Assembly (NCBI GenBank): GCA_029204225.1
Contig: CM055101.1
Span: forward strand, 57,368,806 to 57,432,805
Direction: 5' to 3'
DNA: 64,000 bases
Origin: Diphasiastrum complanatum
Taxonomy: Eukaryota; Streptophyta; Lycopodiopsida; Lycopodiales; Lycopodiaceae
The notes beneath the pieces were generated by a model, which saw only the letters and a list, made by a program, of their open reading frames with translations, did not search any database and had not been told where the DNA came from. The first letter of the stretch is position 1, and every line of letters begins with the position of its first letter. The position numbers and the translations under genes were made by a program. Positions 21,429 through 33,539 of this stretch are shown here, in pieces.

Positions 21429-22196
21429 ATGGAGGGTCCTGCTGCACGTTTCACTTTTTCAAAAATTAAGTACGTTTATTTTGAAGGGACTACTTCAGAT
21501 ATTGCAAATAGCTATGTCTCGCAATTTGAGTCAATCGCTAATGCAAATAACGAAGGAACTAACGTAGATAAACTACGAAACTTCCCTGATCTGTTGAAAA
21601 AGCAAGCACGCATATGGTACAGTCAAGTTGAACCAGGCCGTGTAGAAACCTGGTTACTACTGAAAGATGCATTTTTGAACCAGTTCAAAGAAATCGGTTA
21701 TAAATCTAGAATTCTCGGACATCTGAACAATGTTCAGAAGAAGACTAAAGAATCCCTTCGAAAATATACACAAAAGGTTAAGAATCTTATAGGAAAACTA
21801 ACCGGTGTATATCCCGTTGATATGCAGATCGAATGGCTTTTGGCTGGTTTACCACCAAAAATTGATCGATATTGCAGACAAGGGGACATGACCTCCTTAG
21901 CAGCAGTAATAGCTAGTGCTGAGCGATGCTTAACTGAAAGATCTCGTAAGTCTAAAACTGATTCTAGTAATAGCGAAGATGATTCAGATACTGACTCAAG
22001 TACCAGTTCTTCAAGCTTGGAGTCCGAAAGCAGTGATTCATCAGAATCAGAAGTTGATAAAGGAGAAAGAAAAACAAATGATGATCTAAACGAAAGGATG
22101 ACACGAAAACTATCGAGGAGAAGTCATCAACTTCTAAAGTTGAAAAGCTTTGGAAGAATAATATGGCTGATCTTAATAAAAAGTTTAATGGTTTGA
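21429..22196 (+). CDS. Family-2 gypsy gag (capsid part)
   Basis: ATG at 21,429 opens 255 residues. The region from residue 15 to 150 matches Retrotrans_gag-type capsid: LLKKQARIWYSQ, WLLLKDAFLNQF, SLRKYTQKVKNLI. It is followed by a Ser/Asp/Glu-rich tract of about 50 residues (SSNSEDDSDTDSSTSS). The frame stops at 22,196, but the zinc knuckles follow in another frame at 22,256, so the gag is split by a frame change near 22,100-22,200. Role: particle assembly and RNA packaging. Confidence 0.85.
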   Translation: MEGPAARFTFSKIKYVYFEGTTSDIANSYVSQFESIANANNEGTNVDKLRNFPDLLKKQARIWYSQVEPGRVETWLLLKDAFLNQFKEIGYKSRILGHLNNVQKKTKESLRKYTQKVKNLIGKLTGVYPVDMQIEWLLAGLPPKIDRYCRQGDMTSLAAVIASAERCLTERSRKSKTDSSNSEDDSDTDSSTSSSSLESESSDSSESEVDKGERKTNDDLNERMTRKLSRRSHQLLKLKSFGRIIWLILIKSLMV

Positions 22197-22255
22197 AAGT
22201 GTAGATCTCTGAAGTTGCAGCCAAAAGACCAAAAGCTTCATCTTCCAACTCAGGA

Positions 22256-22726
22256 ATGTGGTGTATGAAATGTCAAACTTCTGGACATACTAAGGAAGAC
22301 TGCACCACTATGAATGTAAAGTATTTTGAAGATCCTGCCCAAGAGGTACTTTTTACTTTTCAAAATGATGCGACTACTAATTATGTTCAAGGTACTGCAG
22401 TATTAGCCCAACAGGATAGACCAAAGTTCGCACCAAGAAGACAGAATTCTCCTGAATTTGTTGGAATAGTAATGAAGTCACAAACCACGACTAAACCAGT
22501 GTCGGGCAATTGTTACAACTGTGGAGAGCCAAGTCTTTTTTCACTTGACTGTCCTCAGCCACGAAAGCCAATTGGTTATGTACCGTTATGCTCGAACTGT
22601 AGGGAGCCTGGCCACAAGTATCCTGACTGTCCTCAGCCACAGAAGTCGCGACCTAAATATCAGTATGTAGCAATACCGACTGCTGCAAACTCGAAAGCAA
22701 AAGCTTCGACTGATGTTGTTGTGTAG
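22256..22726 (+). CDS. Family-2 gypsy nucleocapsid with three CCHC knuckles
   Basis: Three zinc knuckles are seen: CMKCQTSGHTKEDC, CYNCGEPSLFSLDC and CSNCREPGHKYPDC. The middle one has lost its histidine (L in place of H), so it probably no longer binds zinc. Between them lies a Gln/Pro-rich linker. The frame stops at 22,726 before the protease. Confidence 0.85.
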   Translation: MWCMKCQTSGHTKEDCTTMNVKYFEDPAQEVLFTFQNDATTNYVQGTAVLAQQDRPKFAPRRQNSPEFVGIVMKSQTTTKPVSGNCYNCGEPSLFSLDCPQPRKPIGYVPLCSNCREPGHKYPDCPQPQKSRPKYQYVAIPTAANSKAKASTDVVV

Positions 22727-23118
22727 AGGATTGATATAATTGAAGAAAAATGGGGGATACAGAAGACCAGTCTTGGCCAAGTGACGTAGAGAAGATATTC
22801 AAAGTCACAACGAGAACAGAGGCTCTTAGAAACCCAAATAGAAATCTTCAACGAAGCGTAGAAACTCTTCAAAGAAGAAATCTTCTAGCAAGTCAACGAA
22901 CAAATCTACAACCAAAGAAGATCTTAAAGACGACCCCGACTATGACCGTAATGCTGCAAAAATATTTGCAAAAGACATCTCAGCATAAGCAAAAGAAATT
23001 ATCAACACTAAACTTCAGTCAGCTACTGTAGAGAAGGTGGTCATGTTCGAAGAAGAGGACGTCTAGTGCTGTTATTGACAAGCCAATCTCGAAATCAAGG
23101 ACGAAGGACTATGACATA

Positions 23119-23646
23119 GTGACTGATATTGGATCTCTTCGTCCGAACATCACTTTTGAGCAATTGTTGGCAGATAACACTTATTACCATAAGCCACTGA
23201 AAGGCCTTTCTGCCCCTAAGAATAAGAAAAGAGTTTATTTGCCAGATGCTGGTAACCTCTCTATCGATTTAGGAGATCTCGGCACACCTAAAATTGATGT
23301 TACCATTGCTGGTTGCTTGATTGAAAAAGTGTCGATAGACTCCGGTTCAAGCGTGAACATAATAACAGAAAACACAGTTCATGCTTTGGGGTTGACTGAC
23401 ATTCAAACAACACTGCGAAATATCAAGTTAGCTGATTCGACGCGACAACAACCTGTTGGAGAATTGAAGGATGTCACTGTTTATATTCAAGCCAAGCCTT
23501 TTACAATGAATTTAGTAGTTATCAAACCACTTGGTTTGTCATCTTATTCTGTGCTAATTGGATGGCCCTGGCTTTTTCAATCAAATGCAAGTGTTCACTG
23601 GAAATCTAGAGAGCTGAGATTTCAGACTGGTGAGACCAATAATTGA
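23119..23646 (+). CDS. Family-2 gypsy aspartic protease region
   Basis: About 175 residues. VSIDSGSSVNIITE is the catalytic Asp-Ser-Gly loop, with flap and hydrophobic core downstream (YSVLIGWPWL). The upstream segment (GLSAPKNKKRVYLPD, DLGDLGTPKIDVTIAG) is conserved in the remnants at 5,003-5,375 and 42,685-43,424. The frame ends at 23,646. Confidence 0.85.
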   Translation: MTDIGSLRPNITFEQLLADNTYYHKPLKGLSAPKNKKRVYLPDAGNLSIDLGDLGTPKIDVTIAGCLIEKVSIDSGSSVNIITENTVHALGLTDIQTTLRNIKLADSTRQQPVGELKDVTVYIQAKPFTMNLVVIKPLGLSSYSVLIGWPWLFQSNASVHWKSRELRFQTGETNN

Positions 23647-25391
23647 GGTACGCCAACAGAACAAATAATCACCTGGAGTGGTGACAAATACGAAGGTGAA
23701 ACTCCTTTGTCTGACACCAGTTTCATCTCTAAAAATTCTTCTTATGCTTTAAATATTTTTTCCAATGCATCTGACATCGAAGTGCAATATTTCGAATGCT
23801 ATGAGGAAACTGACGAAGAAGAATTTTTCGATGCTTGCAACGCTGAAGCGGATGTTTTGAATAAAGAAATTAAAGTTGCAGACACGAACTCTAAAGAGTG
23901 TAAAGATGATTCGAGTGACGAATCTAAACACGAATTTGGTAATAAGAACCAAACTGACGACAAGAATATGTCTATGGAGTCAACCATGCGCGAAATTCAT
24001 GGCCATACCAAGGCCAGTATGACAGAAGGTATTATTCTATTGGATTCTACTAAACTAATTGAACTTGCATCTGGTAGATTTGTGCATGTTTCAAAGTCAC
24101 TTGGAGAAACGGAATTAGCTGAATTCACAAAATTGTTGGAGTACCAAGATGTATTTGCTTGGTCGCTCGATGATATGAAAGGAATACCTACAGAATTTGG
24201 AGAGCACCATATTGATCTTAAAGAAGATGTTGTACCTGTTCGACAGAGACAGTATCGTCTCAATCCAAAGTACTCCCTCATGGTTAAAGATGAACTCAAC
24301 AAGCACCTTCAGGCAGGTATTATTTATCCCGTTTTAAACAAATAATGGATTTTTCCCATTGTTGTTGTTCCAAAAACGAAGACTGGCACAATATGAATAT
24401 GCCAGGATTTCCGGAAGCTCAATGTTGTCACAAGGAAGGATCAATATCCTCTGCCCTTCACTAATTCTATCTTAGATCAGGTTGTTGGTCAAGAGCATTA
24501 CAGTTTCTGTGACGGTTTCTCTGGTTATAATCAGGTTGGAGTGAGAAAGGAAGATCGTTCAAAGACCACCTTTACTACGGATTGGGCCGCTTATGCCTAC
24601 AACAAAATACCCTTTGGTCTTGCAATGCACCATCAACTTTTCAGCGAATCGTGATGTTAATCTTCGTTGTCTTCCTAAGAACTTTTGTTGAAATCTTCAT
24701 TGATGATTTCTATGTATATAGTGATATAAAGACACATCTACAAAAGCTGAAACTTACATTGCAACGGTGTCAAGATACTTGTTTATCCCTTCACCCAGAA
24801 AAATGTCTTTTCGGTATGAAAAAAGGAATTTTACTTGGACAAAGAATATCAAACAGAGGAATAGACATCGATAAAGATAAAGTTGAGCTTATAAAGAACC
24901 TCCAGATACCAATCAATCTACGTGAACTAAGAGCTTTCTTAGGACATGTCGGCTATTATCGGAGATTTATCCAAAATCATGCTTCTATTGCTGCTTCTCT
25001 TACGCATCTACTCAAGAAACAAGTGGAATACTTGTGGATGAATGAACAGCAAAAAGCGTTCGACGAACTTAAGCAGAGATTGATCAATGCTCCTATTCAG
25101 AGACCACCCAACTGGGCTATTCTATTTCATAGTTATGTTGATGTTTCAGCATTTTCTATTGGCATCTGTTTGAGCCAGAAGGACGATCAGAAGAAAGATC
25201 ATTCCATATACTATGCGAGTCGACAGCTCAGTGCCTCAGAGAAGAATTATTCGGCTACAGAAAGGGAAGCACTCGGAATGATTTTTATTGTTAAGAAATT
25301 TCGACATTATTTGTTGGGATATGTTTTCATTTTTCACGTTGATCACTATGCTCTAAACTATCTTGTGAATAAACTAGATTTATCAAGATGA
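23647..25391 (+). pseudogene. Family-2 gypsy reverse transcriptase and RNase H, frameshifted
   Basis: A linker rich in Asp/Glu and Cys (23,707-24,000) leads to the RT N-terminus (FAWSLDDMKGIPTEF, VRQRQYRLNPKYSLMVKDEL). A TAA stands at 24,343, the fingers are in broken frames, and a one-base loss near 24,620 precedes CNAPSTFQRI. The catalytic strand is FIDDFYVYS at about 24,697. RNase H follows (SYVDVSAFSIGICLS, YSATEREALGM, FHVDHYALNYL) to 25,391. Unlike the copies at 4.1 kb and 36.3 kb it keeps the 14 bases before PFGL. It cannot make an active enzyme. Confidence 0.9.
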
Positions 25392-25795
25392 ATTGCTCGA
25401 TGGGTTCTACTTTTGTAGGAATTGACTTACCAAGTAGAACTTTGCCAAGAAAAATATCATACGAATGCTAATTATCTATCGCGACTTAGCACTAGAAAAG
25501 TTGAAAAACCAATTAATGATGATTTTCCAGACAAAAATCTATTTGAAATTTCATCTACGAATTCATTGTATTCTGATATTATTACTTATCTTAAGGATCA
25601 GATATATCCAAATGGTTATGATTTGAAAAAAGACAGTTTTTCAATATAAGGTAGCACCTTATACGATTATTAACAATGTCCTGTACAAGCTTGGTGTTGA
25701 TCATCAACTAAGAAGATGTCTCGAAACTGAAGATATTAAAAAGGTTGTTCAAGCCTTACATTCAGAGGATGCTGGCGGACACCCAACATTTTTTG
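25392..25795 (+). pseudogene. Family-2 gypsy: RNase H tail and start of integrase, truncated
   Basis: YQVELCQEKYHTNANYLSRL ends RNase H. Further on APYTIINNVLYKLGVDHQ and LHSEDAGGHP are the N-terminal integrase region with the first histidines of its HHCC zinc finger. The sequence then changes abruptly into the TTCGAGAA-rich stretch. Catalytic integrase and the 3' LTR are missing. Confidence 0.75.
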
Positions 25796-26215
25796 TGAAT
25801 CTTTTGAAGAACTTTTCGAAAAATTTTCTAGATTTCTTCCAAAATCTTTCAAGACATTTCTAAAGTGCTTTTCGAGAATTTTTTGCGACACTCAATTTGT
25901 AATCAAAACGTGTTTTAATTTTCGCGGATCGTTTGCGAGAATTGTTCTATAATCTTCCTAGCATCTTTCTTCAATTTTTCGAGAAATTTTCTAGCATTTT
26001 TCTTTAATTCTTTTGAGTGATTTTTCTTCTATATTTTTTTTATTTTTTCGAGAATATTTCGAGAAATTTTCTAGTATCTTACTAAAATTCTTTCGAGAAC
26101 CTTTTGTTAGTTTCTCTATCATTTTTTAGGATCTTGCGAAAAGGTTTCGCGAAATTTTCTAAAACCTTTCTGGCATATTTTTGAGAATCTTTCGAGAATC
26201 TCTCAACCTACGTTT
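25796..26215 (+). repeat. T-rich stretch with iterated TTCGAGAA palindromes
   Basis: The palindrome TTCGAGAA occurs about six times, plus variants TTGCGAGAA and TTCGCGAAA, usually followed by ATTTTCTAGNATYTT. It reads like a decayed tandem repeat of roughly 40-50 bases. TTCnnGAA is also the core of heat shock elements, but phasing between neighbours is mostly off by one, so I do not call it a regulatory region. Confidence 0.6.
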
Positions 26216-26354
26216 TGTATTCATCTATTAAAGATGATGGCCATGTGGTCATCATTATTGACACATGTGTACGCCATAAAAACGGATATTGTTTTCTATT
26301 ATTTATTTATTTTTTTCTTTTCACAAACGGTCTTACTGTCATTAAGACTGATCT

Positions 26355-26534
26355 GTCAAATCATATTTTGAAACTATGAGTTATGCACGCACTCAATAAT
26401 GAAAATGACAGGTGTCACGGCACCATGACACGTCATCATGATCAGTCAAATCATATTTTAAAACTATGAGTTATGCATGCACTTAATAATGAAAATGGCA
26501 GGTGTCACGGCACCATGACACGTCATCATCCTCT
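26355..26534 (+). repeat. Two tandem copies of a 90-bp unit
   Basis: 26,355-26,444 and 26,445-26,534 are about 95 percent identical; each begins GTCAAATCATATTTT and holds ACAGGTGTCACGGCACC and GACACGTCATCAT. DNA around it (26,216-26,354 and 26,535-26,764) holds nothing recognised. Confidence 0.85.
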
Positions 26535-26764
26535 CCACACCGCCACTGCATATCATAGTCATTTTCTATTTTCTTCCTCACACTTTCTTCTTGCGTTTTT
26601 ATGCTTTTATGTGCTCAAAATCTTTGCGATCAAGCGATCTCTTATGACCTGTTGCAGGCTGCGGAGCTTTCGTCAATTATTTGACACACTGGCTTCTGGA
26701 TCGAGCTCTTCTATTACTTGGAAAGCATGTGCAGGAATCCGTCTGACATCAATCTAGTCTGGAT

Positions 26765-28875
26765 CAATGCAAGTTGGGCAATTTGGATGTGGACCCTTCA
26801 TTCATGAGACTTTAGTCCACTTACCTTGTTGTCCCTTGTGAAGGCACCCTTTAGGCATCGCATGTGTCCTGTCGGAGTTCAAAAAGAGGCTATTGTCCTC
26901 TTTACGATCGTCTCTCTCTCCTCGATAAGATCCATGGGGCCTTTGGTAGGACAATCGAAGTCTCCACCATTTGTGGCCATAAATCAACCATCTTTCCCAC
27001 TTCTTTTAGGTCATCTCGTGCATCTTTTTTATCTTTCGACCCAGTCAATTGCTCCCAAATTGTGCTCATGACATTCTTAGATATGTGCATCGGGTCCAAA
27101 AGATGGTTTATCAATAATTCTTCCCAATATGGGAGTTCATGAAATATTGATAACCTCTTCATGTCGGGAGGGAGTGCCCTAGATCTTGACTGGATCTCCA
27201 AATATGAAGCCAATCACTTGCCTACAATATTAACAGACAAGCACACACATTTAATGTAGATTATATATCGTTACAAAAAACATAAAGTGAGTAATCATAA
27301 AAAAAATAAATGACATGTACCATTAAGTGGCCCAAATATGTATTGTACCTTCATGGAATGAGGACATTGGCCATCAAGCCCATCATGCATAGGGTGATCG
27401 GGTGGAAGGTATCAAGTGTGGCCCTTATAAACCATCTTTCGGAGATGTTCTGAGTGACGTGCTTGCAAATACTCACCACAAACGGGGCACACATTGTAAC
27501 TACTAGTTTGGAGCCCTACATTGTTAGAAAACAACCAGCTTAATCATGGGTCGAATGTTCGAATTGAAAGAAAATATGTGAATGCACATAAAATTTAATA
27601 TAATACCATGAATCAAACCTATAACAAGAATATCTCACCTGAACATTCTCCATAGCCAGGAAAGTCGTGCATCGTCCACATCAAGATCCCCTTTACCACA
27701 AAATCTCTTTGTCTCAATGGCCTTGATATATTTCTCACTTCAACTCCTTGCCATAGAACCTTTAGCTCATCTATCAAGCGAGCCATATACACGTCCATAT
27801 TTTTTGCCTTGTATTTTCCGGGGATAAGAAGGGCGAGCATTAGGTGCCCCTTCTTTATACTTAGCCAAAGGGGAGATGTTGTAGTTTACAAGGACAACCG
27901 GCCAGGTGGACCATGATGTGGAGTGCAATTCGAATGGATTCACACCATCCATGGCCAACCCCAAATGCAAATGGCGAGGCTCATCCCTAAACTCATTTTA
28001 GGTAGCATCCATGTGCTTCCATGCTGGAGAATCGGTGGGGATCCTCATAGTATCGTCGGATGACTGATTGCTCAAATGCCATGTCATTAGCTCCACGATG
28101 GAATTACACTTAAACATGTGGCGTATCCTGGGTATGATGGGAAAATGTCTTACCACCTTGGGGGGTATGGTCGCTCTTTGTAAATCTTGCTTGTAGCGGT
28201 GTTCCTCACAGTGTGGACACGTGCTTAGCTCCTCAAACACATCTCGATATAATATGCAATCATTGGGACATGCATGAATGCTCTTCTAATCCATGCCGAC
28301 CGCAGATAGCATTTTCTTGGCTTCTTGTCGAGATGTCGCCATGGTGTTATTTGGGGGCAACATTTTTCTAAGCAAACTGTGACAAAATATATATTTATGT
28401 AATTGGTTATATATAGTTTCTCGCAACTCATGAATTAAAAAATAAACCGAGATTAGAGCAATTTGCCTATAACACACATCATGAAGCAAGCAAGCGTACC
28501 CAAACAACTCTGTCACACTCACATCCGACCACCCGTACTTAGTTTGTGAGTTCAAAAGTAGCAAACAAGCTCGCAACTTTGACATTTGTGCACCCTCATA
28601 CAAAGGATTGGATGCCAAGCCACATATCATCTCTTCTTCCCTTGTCAATGTGGCCTCGGGTGGGTATGTGAAGAATGCATCCATCATGTCATCCATGTCC
28701 CCCTCGTGATCATGTGATGTGAATGGCACATCCTCGTGTGTTGTGTCTTCTCAGGACATCTCTTCATGCAAGTCCACGGGTGGTGTATGCAAGGAAAGTG
28801 GTGGCTCTCGTGCGCTTGCATGTCTGAATCTTGCGGATTGCATGGCAATATTTGGTTGAATTCTTCAATAGTCAT
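26765..28875 (-). pseudogene. CACTA (En/Spm) transposase, TNP2/TNPD type, copy 1
   Basis: On the minus strand the pieces run in the order of the plant TNP2 family: TIEEFNQILPC near 28,870; LRACLLLLNSQTKYGWSDVS; CPHCEEHRYKQD (zinc-like pair); PIIPRIRHMFK; HLGLAMDGVNPF; STWPVVLVNYNISP; MDVYMARLIDELKVLW; MWTMHDFPGYGECSG; then LPYWEELLINHLLDPMHISKN with catalytic-domain residues; and KGAFTRDNKVSGLKSHE near the end. Frame shifts and stops separate them. Introns are likely near 28,380 and 27,560-27,230. The N-terminal transposase-associated domain and the extreme C-terminus are lost. The neighbouring TNPA-like gene at 31,426 is on the opposite strand, unlike in copy 2. Confidence 0.9.
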
Positions 28876-28979
28876 GTGAGATGTAAGTCATCATCCTACA
28901 CAATACAAGTGCAACAACAATCAAGAATAACTGGGGTGCTAAATGAGGGCGATGTAGATCCATAGTTGAGGTTGTTGTA

Positions 28980-30240
28980 GATCCAGATTTCCAGAGAGTC
29001 AGAATGCCTATCAGAATATACGGATCTGTTGGATTTGTCATATCAACGCCTATTCCAATGGTTGTTCCGATGTCAGATCCTGCTGTTTTTTGGTGGATAT
29101 GCTGGATTGCATATGGATGTTTGTTGTTCTTTTTCTAAAATTAATTTGTTACAACTACTTTTTGTAATACTAAACTAAACAAACTACAATACTGGTTTTT
29201 GTTTTGCAGATTTCATTATAGCATTTCAGGCAGATCATTATAGCAGCTTCAAACAAATCATCATAGCAGCTTCCCGAGGTACTTTCAAGGTCGGAATGGA
29301 GCTCGGAATAAATCATGCTAGTTCTAGCAGCATACCAATGTCTATTCCGACGTCTGTTCCGACCTCTGCTGAAATTGTTTTTTGATCTTTCAAATGACAG
29401 ATTTGTGAATGTCATGATAAATTTGTAAAGCTTGGGTGTTTTTTTTAGTTCAATTGTGCTGACCAGTTCTATGATTTTCCCATGAGGATTTGTTACATGG
29501 GTTCTTGATATAAATTGTTTTGCAGTTTTTTATGTCGATTCTTGGGCTCTAACATCAATCAAAGCAACTGACTAACACAACTACTAGCAGTTCCATGTAC
29601 ATTTATAGTATTGTAATAGTTTGTGTCCTATTTTTTGTTGTAGATCCACATTTTGTAGTGTAGAAATACATTCAGCATTATTTTCATTAAGATTCATGAA
29701 AACATATATGCACGTCGTAGAAAGAAATCTGTACTTTTATTGATGAATCTGTTGATAATGGATACATCTTTCAACTGGGGTGAGAATCAGTGGAGGTCGG
29801 AACAGACCTCAGAATATCTAGACCTGTTTAAGGTAGTATATCATCTGTTATTCCAAGGTCCAATACGACCTTTGCTCATACATTTTTTACAATTCATAAA
29901 CAGATTATATGCTAGATTGTTACCAGCCCATGAATGCTAGATTATATACCTCTGCTCATAAATATTTATCTCCTATCTTTTGTTGTAGATGCACGTTTTG
30001 CAGTATAGGAATACATTCAATTTTATTTTACATTATGATTTATGAAAATACGTCTACACATTTTGGAAACAAATCTGTACATTTATTCTGTTGATAATGG
30101 GTGGGAATCAGTGGAGGTCGAAAAAAACCTCGGAATATCTGGATCTAATCAAGGCACTATGCCATCTTTTATTCTGAGGTCCATTTTGACCTTTTGCTCT
30201 TACATTCAAAAATAGATCTGGTAAACATTGTCAATTTGTG
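28980..30240. repeat. CACTA subterminal-type repeats (GGAGGTCGGAATA...)
   Basis: Short direct and inverted copies of GGTCGGAATAGACCTCGGAATAT-like units are scattered near 29,285-29,370, 29,790-29,875 and 30,110-30,190, with related ones at 28,990-29,070. The same units recur at 54,184-54,640, 56,420-56,510 and weaker at 58,890-58,970. Such arrays are binding sites for the TNPA protein in CACTA ends. DNA between them is AT-rich filler. Confidence 0.6.
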
Positions 30241-30622
30241 TCTGAACAATGCTAGATTATTACCACCTCAGCTATTATATCAAGATTACAAAATTCCCTC
30301 CCCAATCAATACATTTTGACTCAACACATTTTGACTCAACACCACCACATTTTTTAGATTCTTTCACCACATTGAGGCCTTCATGCTGCCTTCTTGATTA
30401 CATTTGTCCTTGAAATGACAACACTTCTCCGCTAGTGTTTTCAAAGTTGGCCTAAGAAAAAAATGGTCCCCACTTTCAACAATTCGTGGTACACATAATT
30501 AATGTTTCAAGCTTACTAGTTTGTGCTACCCTGATTTGTAGGATCTTAACCTAGTCTTGTTATTTTAATTTACAAGATCATAGTTTATGTGTTGTGTATT
30601 GGTTGTGTTTTCAAGCTTAGAA

Positions 30623-30624
<2 letters not shown>

Positions 30625-30705
<81 letters not shown>
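30625..30705 (+). repeat. GA microsatellite
   Basis: About 40 uninterrupted AG/GA dinucleotides. The flank at 30,706-30,905 is homologous, inverted, to about 55,790-55,940, where the corresponding dinucleotide run is TA/CT-like and short. Confidence 0.95.
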
Positions 30706-30707
<2 letters not shown>

Positions 30708-31182
30708 ATGAAAGAGTTAAAGGTAACCAGCACTCCCAATTCTAGGAAGGTGTGTAGCCCTTGTTTTCTTCCGTTAAATGAGCAGTTCAAATGTTTCTTG
30801 TTGGACGATAAGTTCCACGAGAAAGCCCAAACGCCGTAGGGAGGGAGCAAGTGTTGACATTCTGGAATATGATATAACTATACGGTTTGGGAGTTTGATT
30901 AGCACTCTCATTAGAGGAGTTCTAAATCCAAAAAGACCCTTTGTAAAAATTCTTTTTATATTTTTTCTCAAATTTTGCTTACACATGGACCAATCAAACC
31001 ACTCAAATTTGTCCTATTGATGTCTACTCCTCAATGTGGTTTAATTTGGGTCATCATTGTTGTTTGAACTGGAAATGGTCATGAATATGACAATATATAT
31101 GTGTTGGTATTGACGTTGTAGCTATGAGGCAGTATACGTAGAAGTTATAGCATTCGTTTCACATTACTCTATTCTTTTAAGC

Positions 31183-31345
<163 letters not shown>

Positions 31346-31425
31346 TGATATTTTTTTCTTACTAATTTTTAAGACTCCCATTGGTTGTCTGCAGTATTTA
31401 TCCCTCTTATTCCATTGCACCCATT

Positions 31426-31877
31426 ATGTCAGATACAGGATCCCCTAGTCAGAGGTCAGGCCATAATCGCGGGTCATCCCGCCTTTCCTCTATGAGTGAG
31501 AGTGAGATCATTAGCTACCTTGATCAGTTGCCTTCCTCACAACTAGATAAGGTCTTACAACGCTTGAGGGCTCGACGCGAGGATCGTAGCTCCTCTCGAT
31601 TGGTTGAGTACACATCATCGACCGAGGAGATTCAGTCCACTCCTCGTGTAGACCAGTCACATGTTTTCCCTTCCCGTGAGGGTCACTCCGACGAGGGTCG
31701 CACCCCCACCCATGTCACTACGGCCAGTGCTTCCTCCCGACACTCTCGGGAGAGGAGGAGGAGGAGGAGCCCCCTCGGTGTCTCCTATTGTGGAGGGTGT
31801 GGCGATGACCCTGACGTGGTCGTGAGTCATGCATGTCCGCGTAGCGCATCTCATCGTGGGGACTTCCTACTTCGAGT
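31426..31877 (+). pseudogene. TNPA-like CACTA gene, cut by an LTR element
   Basis: ATG at 31,426 (MSDTGSPSQRS) opens a Ser/Arg-rich frame with SSMSESEIISYLDQLPSSQLDKVLQRLRA, a conserved helix pair. It is over 85 percent identical to the gene at 53,240 and related to that at 51,323. The frame runs intact into FLLR, where at 31,878 an LTR (TGTGAAG) replaces the rest. The lost part should hold the Transposase_24-like C-terminal domain seen in the other copies. Confidence 0.75.
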
Positions 31878-32772
31878 TGTGAAGAATAAAAATCTATCCA
31901 ACTTGTCTATAGGGGTTGATGAGGAAAATCATCTTGCTTGTGCACTTACAAGTTGTAAATATCATTCTCTAGCATGTACAAACTCGAGCTACATGACATG
32001 CACAATGTCTAGATGATCATATTTGAACTATATTCACTTTGTTCCATTGTACATATCAAAGGTATCTGAATTGAGCACATGACCTTATAGATTAAGGTGA
32101 GTTTGAGTTAGGTAGATCTAGGTTTGTCGACATGCATAAAATTACATGACATGCAAAGTCAGTTAGAGTGCATGCATGCAACATGCAAGTCAATATACAT
32201 GTTCTACACATGTCCAATTCATCTAGGGAAGTCACATGCAAGGCATGCAAATATACTAGTGGACACATGCATGTAGTTTTGTACATATCTAGTTGAGAAA
32301 TTGACATTTGGACAAAGTAGGTAGAAGTTAGGTGCAATTTCAGCATGCAAGCTATTAGGTGTCAATATGGTAGTAGTTTACACTTGAATAGGTGTAGGAA
32401 ATGCACTGAATGCAAGTAGTACCACAAATTTTGGCTCCTATATATGTACATATGGTTCTCATTCATTTCTAATGACGAATCAGGCTTTGGTCATAATGTC
32501 AAAATTGAATCTCATGCTATTTTGCTTGTTTTTGGTACTCTCTCTCTAACTCGAGTAGAAGACATTCTTCATACATTATTATGCTTGTGTATTTCCTCTA
32601 TTTGTGTATTGCTTTGATCTGTAGCATTCTAGATTGTGCTCTAGCCTCAGATCTGTTGGTAGATTGCAGGGTTGCTCTATAGGTGATCTGTATGCCACCA
32701 TAAAGCATGGTAAAGATCATTCACACTTTTGTTGTGGTTCTCCACACGTGTGAAGTTGCTGGATTTCTCACA
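31878..32772 (+). mobile_element. Full 5' LTR, 895 bp, of a non-autonomous element
   Basis: It begins TGTGAAGAAT and ends TTCTCACA (TGTGA/TCACA inverted ends), and the primer site follows at once. It disrupts the TNPA-like gene right after CTACTTCGAGT. The last 537 bases match 55-574. Confidence 0.85.
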
Positions 32773-32790
32773 TGGTATCAGAGCCATACC
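32773..32790 (+). promoter_or_regulatory. Primer binding site (initiator Met tRNA)
   Basis: TGGTATCAGAGCCATACC starts on the base after the LTR end, as at 575. Confidence 0.9.
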
Positions 32791-33539
32791 ATGCTTTGAC
32801 TGCTACTAACATCAGGTGTATGAAGAATTTTCTGACAATTCAAGCTAGGAAGCTGTGTAGCACTTTTCTACTATCTATTCTTGAATAGTTTTTGGATGAA
32901 TGAGGTTAAAACTGACATTTTCGGTCTAGAAAAAAGGATGTATGGAATTCTGACTTTTCACATGTGTGAAAACCAGAATACATCATTTCATTCTATCTCC
33001 TTTTATGTTAGATCCAAAGGTACTGACATTATAGCTTCTTGAAAGTTAGAAGAGCCCTCTTTCTATCGCAATTGGTTTCAAGTCATTTTGATGATCCTAG
33101 TAAGAGTTATAACCTCTTAAAAAGGGGTAGGGAGAGACCCAAAACCTGAGTGGACACATTTTGATTTAAATATATTGTATGCATGATTCATCATTCACAA
33201 TTTTTGGTAATCAATCTGAGATAGAATTGGATAAGACAAGTTTCTGTTGTCATAGTCACATCATTTCACACCAAGGGTTGTGTTTTGAGTTGAATGTGTG
33301 TTTTTAGAGTGTTTTTCATTCATTTGAAACTCGTGGGAAAATTTGACATCAGAACTGTAAGTGCTTCACTACTCGATAGAGGCTAGATCCAAATTCAAGT
33401 TGATTGGTTCTTTGTTGTGAGATAGGTCTCACATAGTTGTTGTATGATTTCAATATGTTGGATCAACTTTGCATGTTAGTATTTTGAAACTCTTTTGTGA
33501 GTTTTTCCAATTGTGACAAATGCCTGCTGTTGTTATTTG
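32791..33539 (+). other. Leader of the LTR element, no gene seen
   Basis: About 750 bases without a coding-looking frame, AT-rich. The equivalent part is deleted in the copy at 593-640. No gag or pol of this element is seen in the window, which is why I treat it as non-autonomous. Confidence 0.5.

Noticed and set aside
25796-26215. Cluster of heat shock elements
   Set aside because: TTCnnGAA dyads are present, but neighbouring units are mostly out of the 5-base phase needed for HSF binding and no gene follows.
30617-30850. ORFs of Leu-Ser or Arg-Glu repeats across the GA/CT tracts (also 31,169-31,420, 53,218-53,489, 54,571-54,928)
   Set aside because: Dinucleotide runs are open in several frames on both strands; these are not genes.
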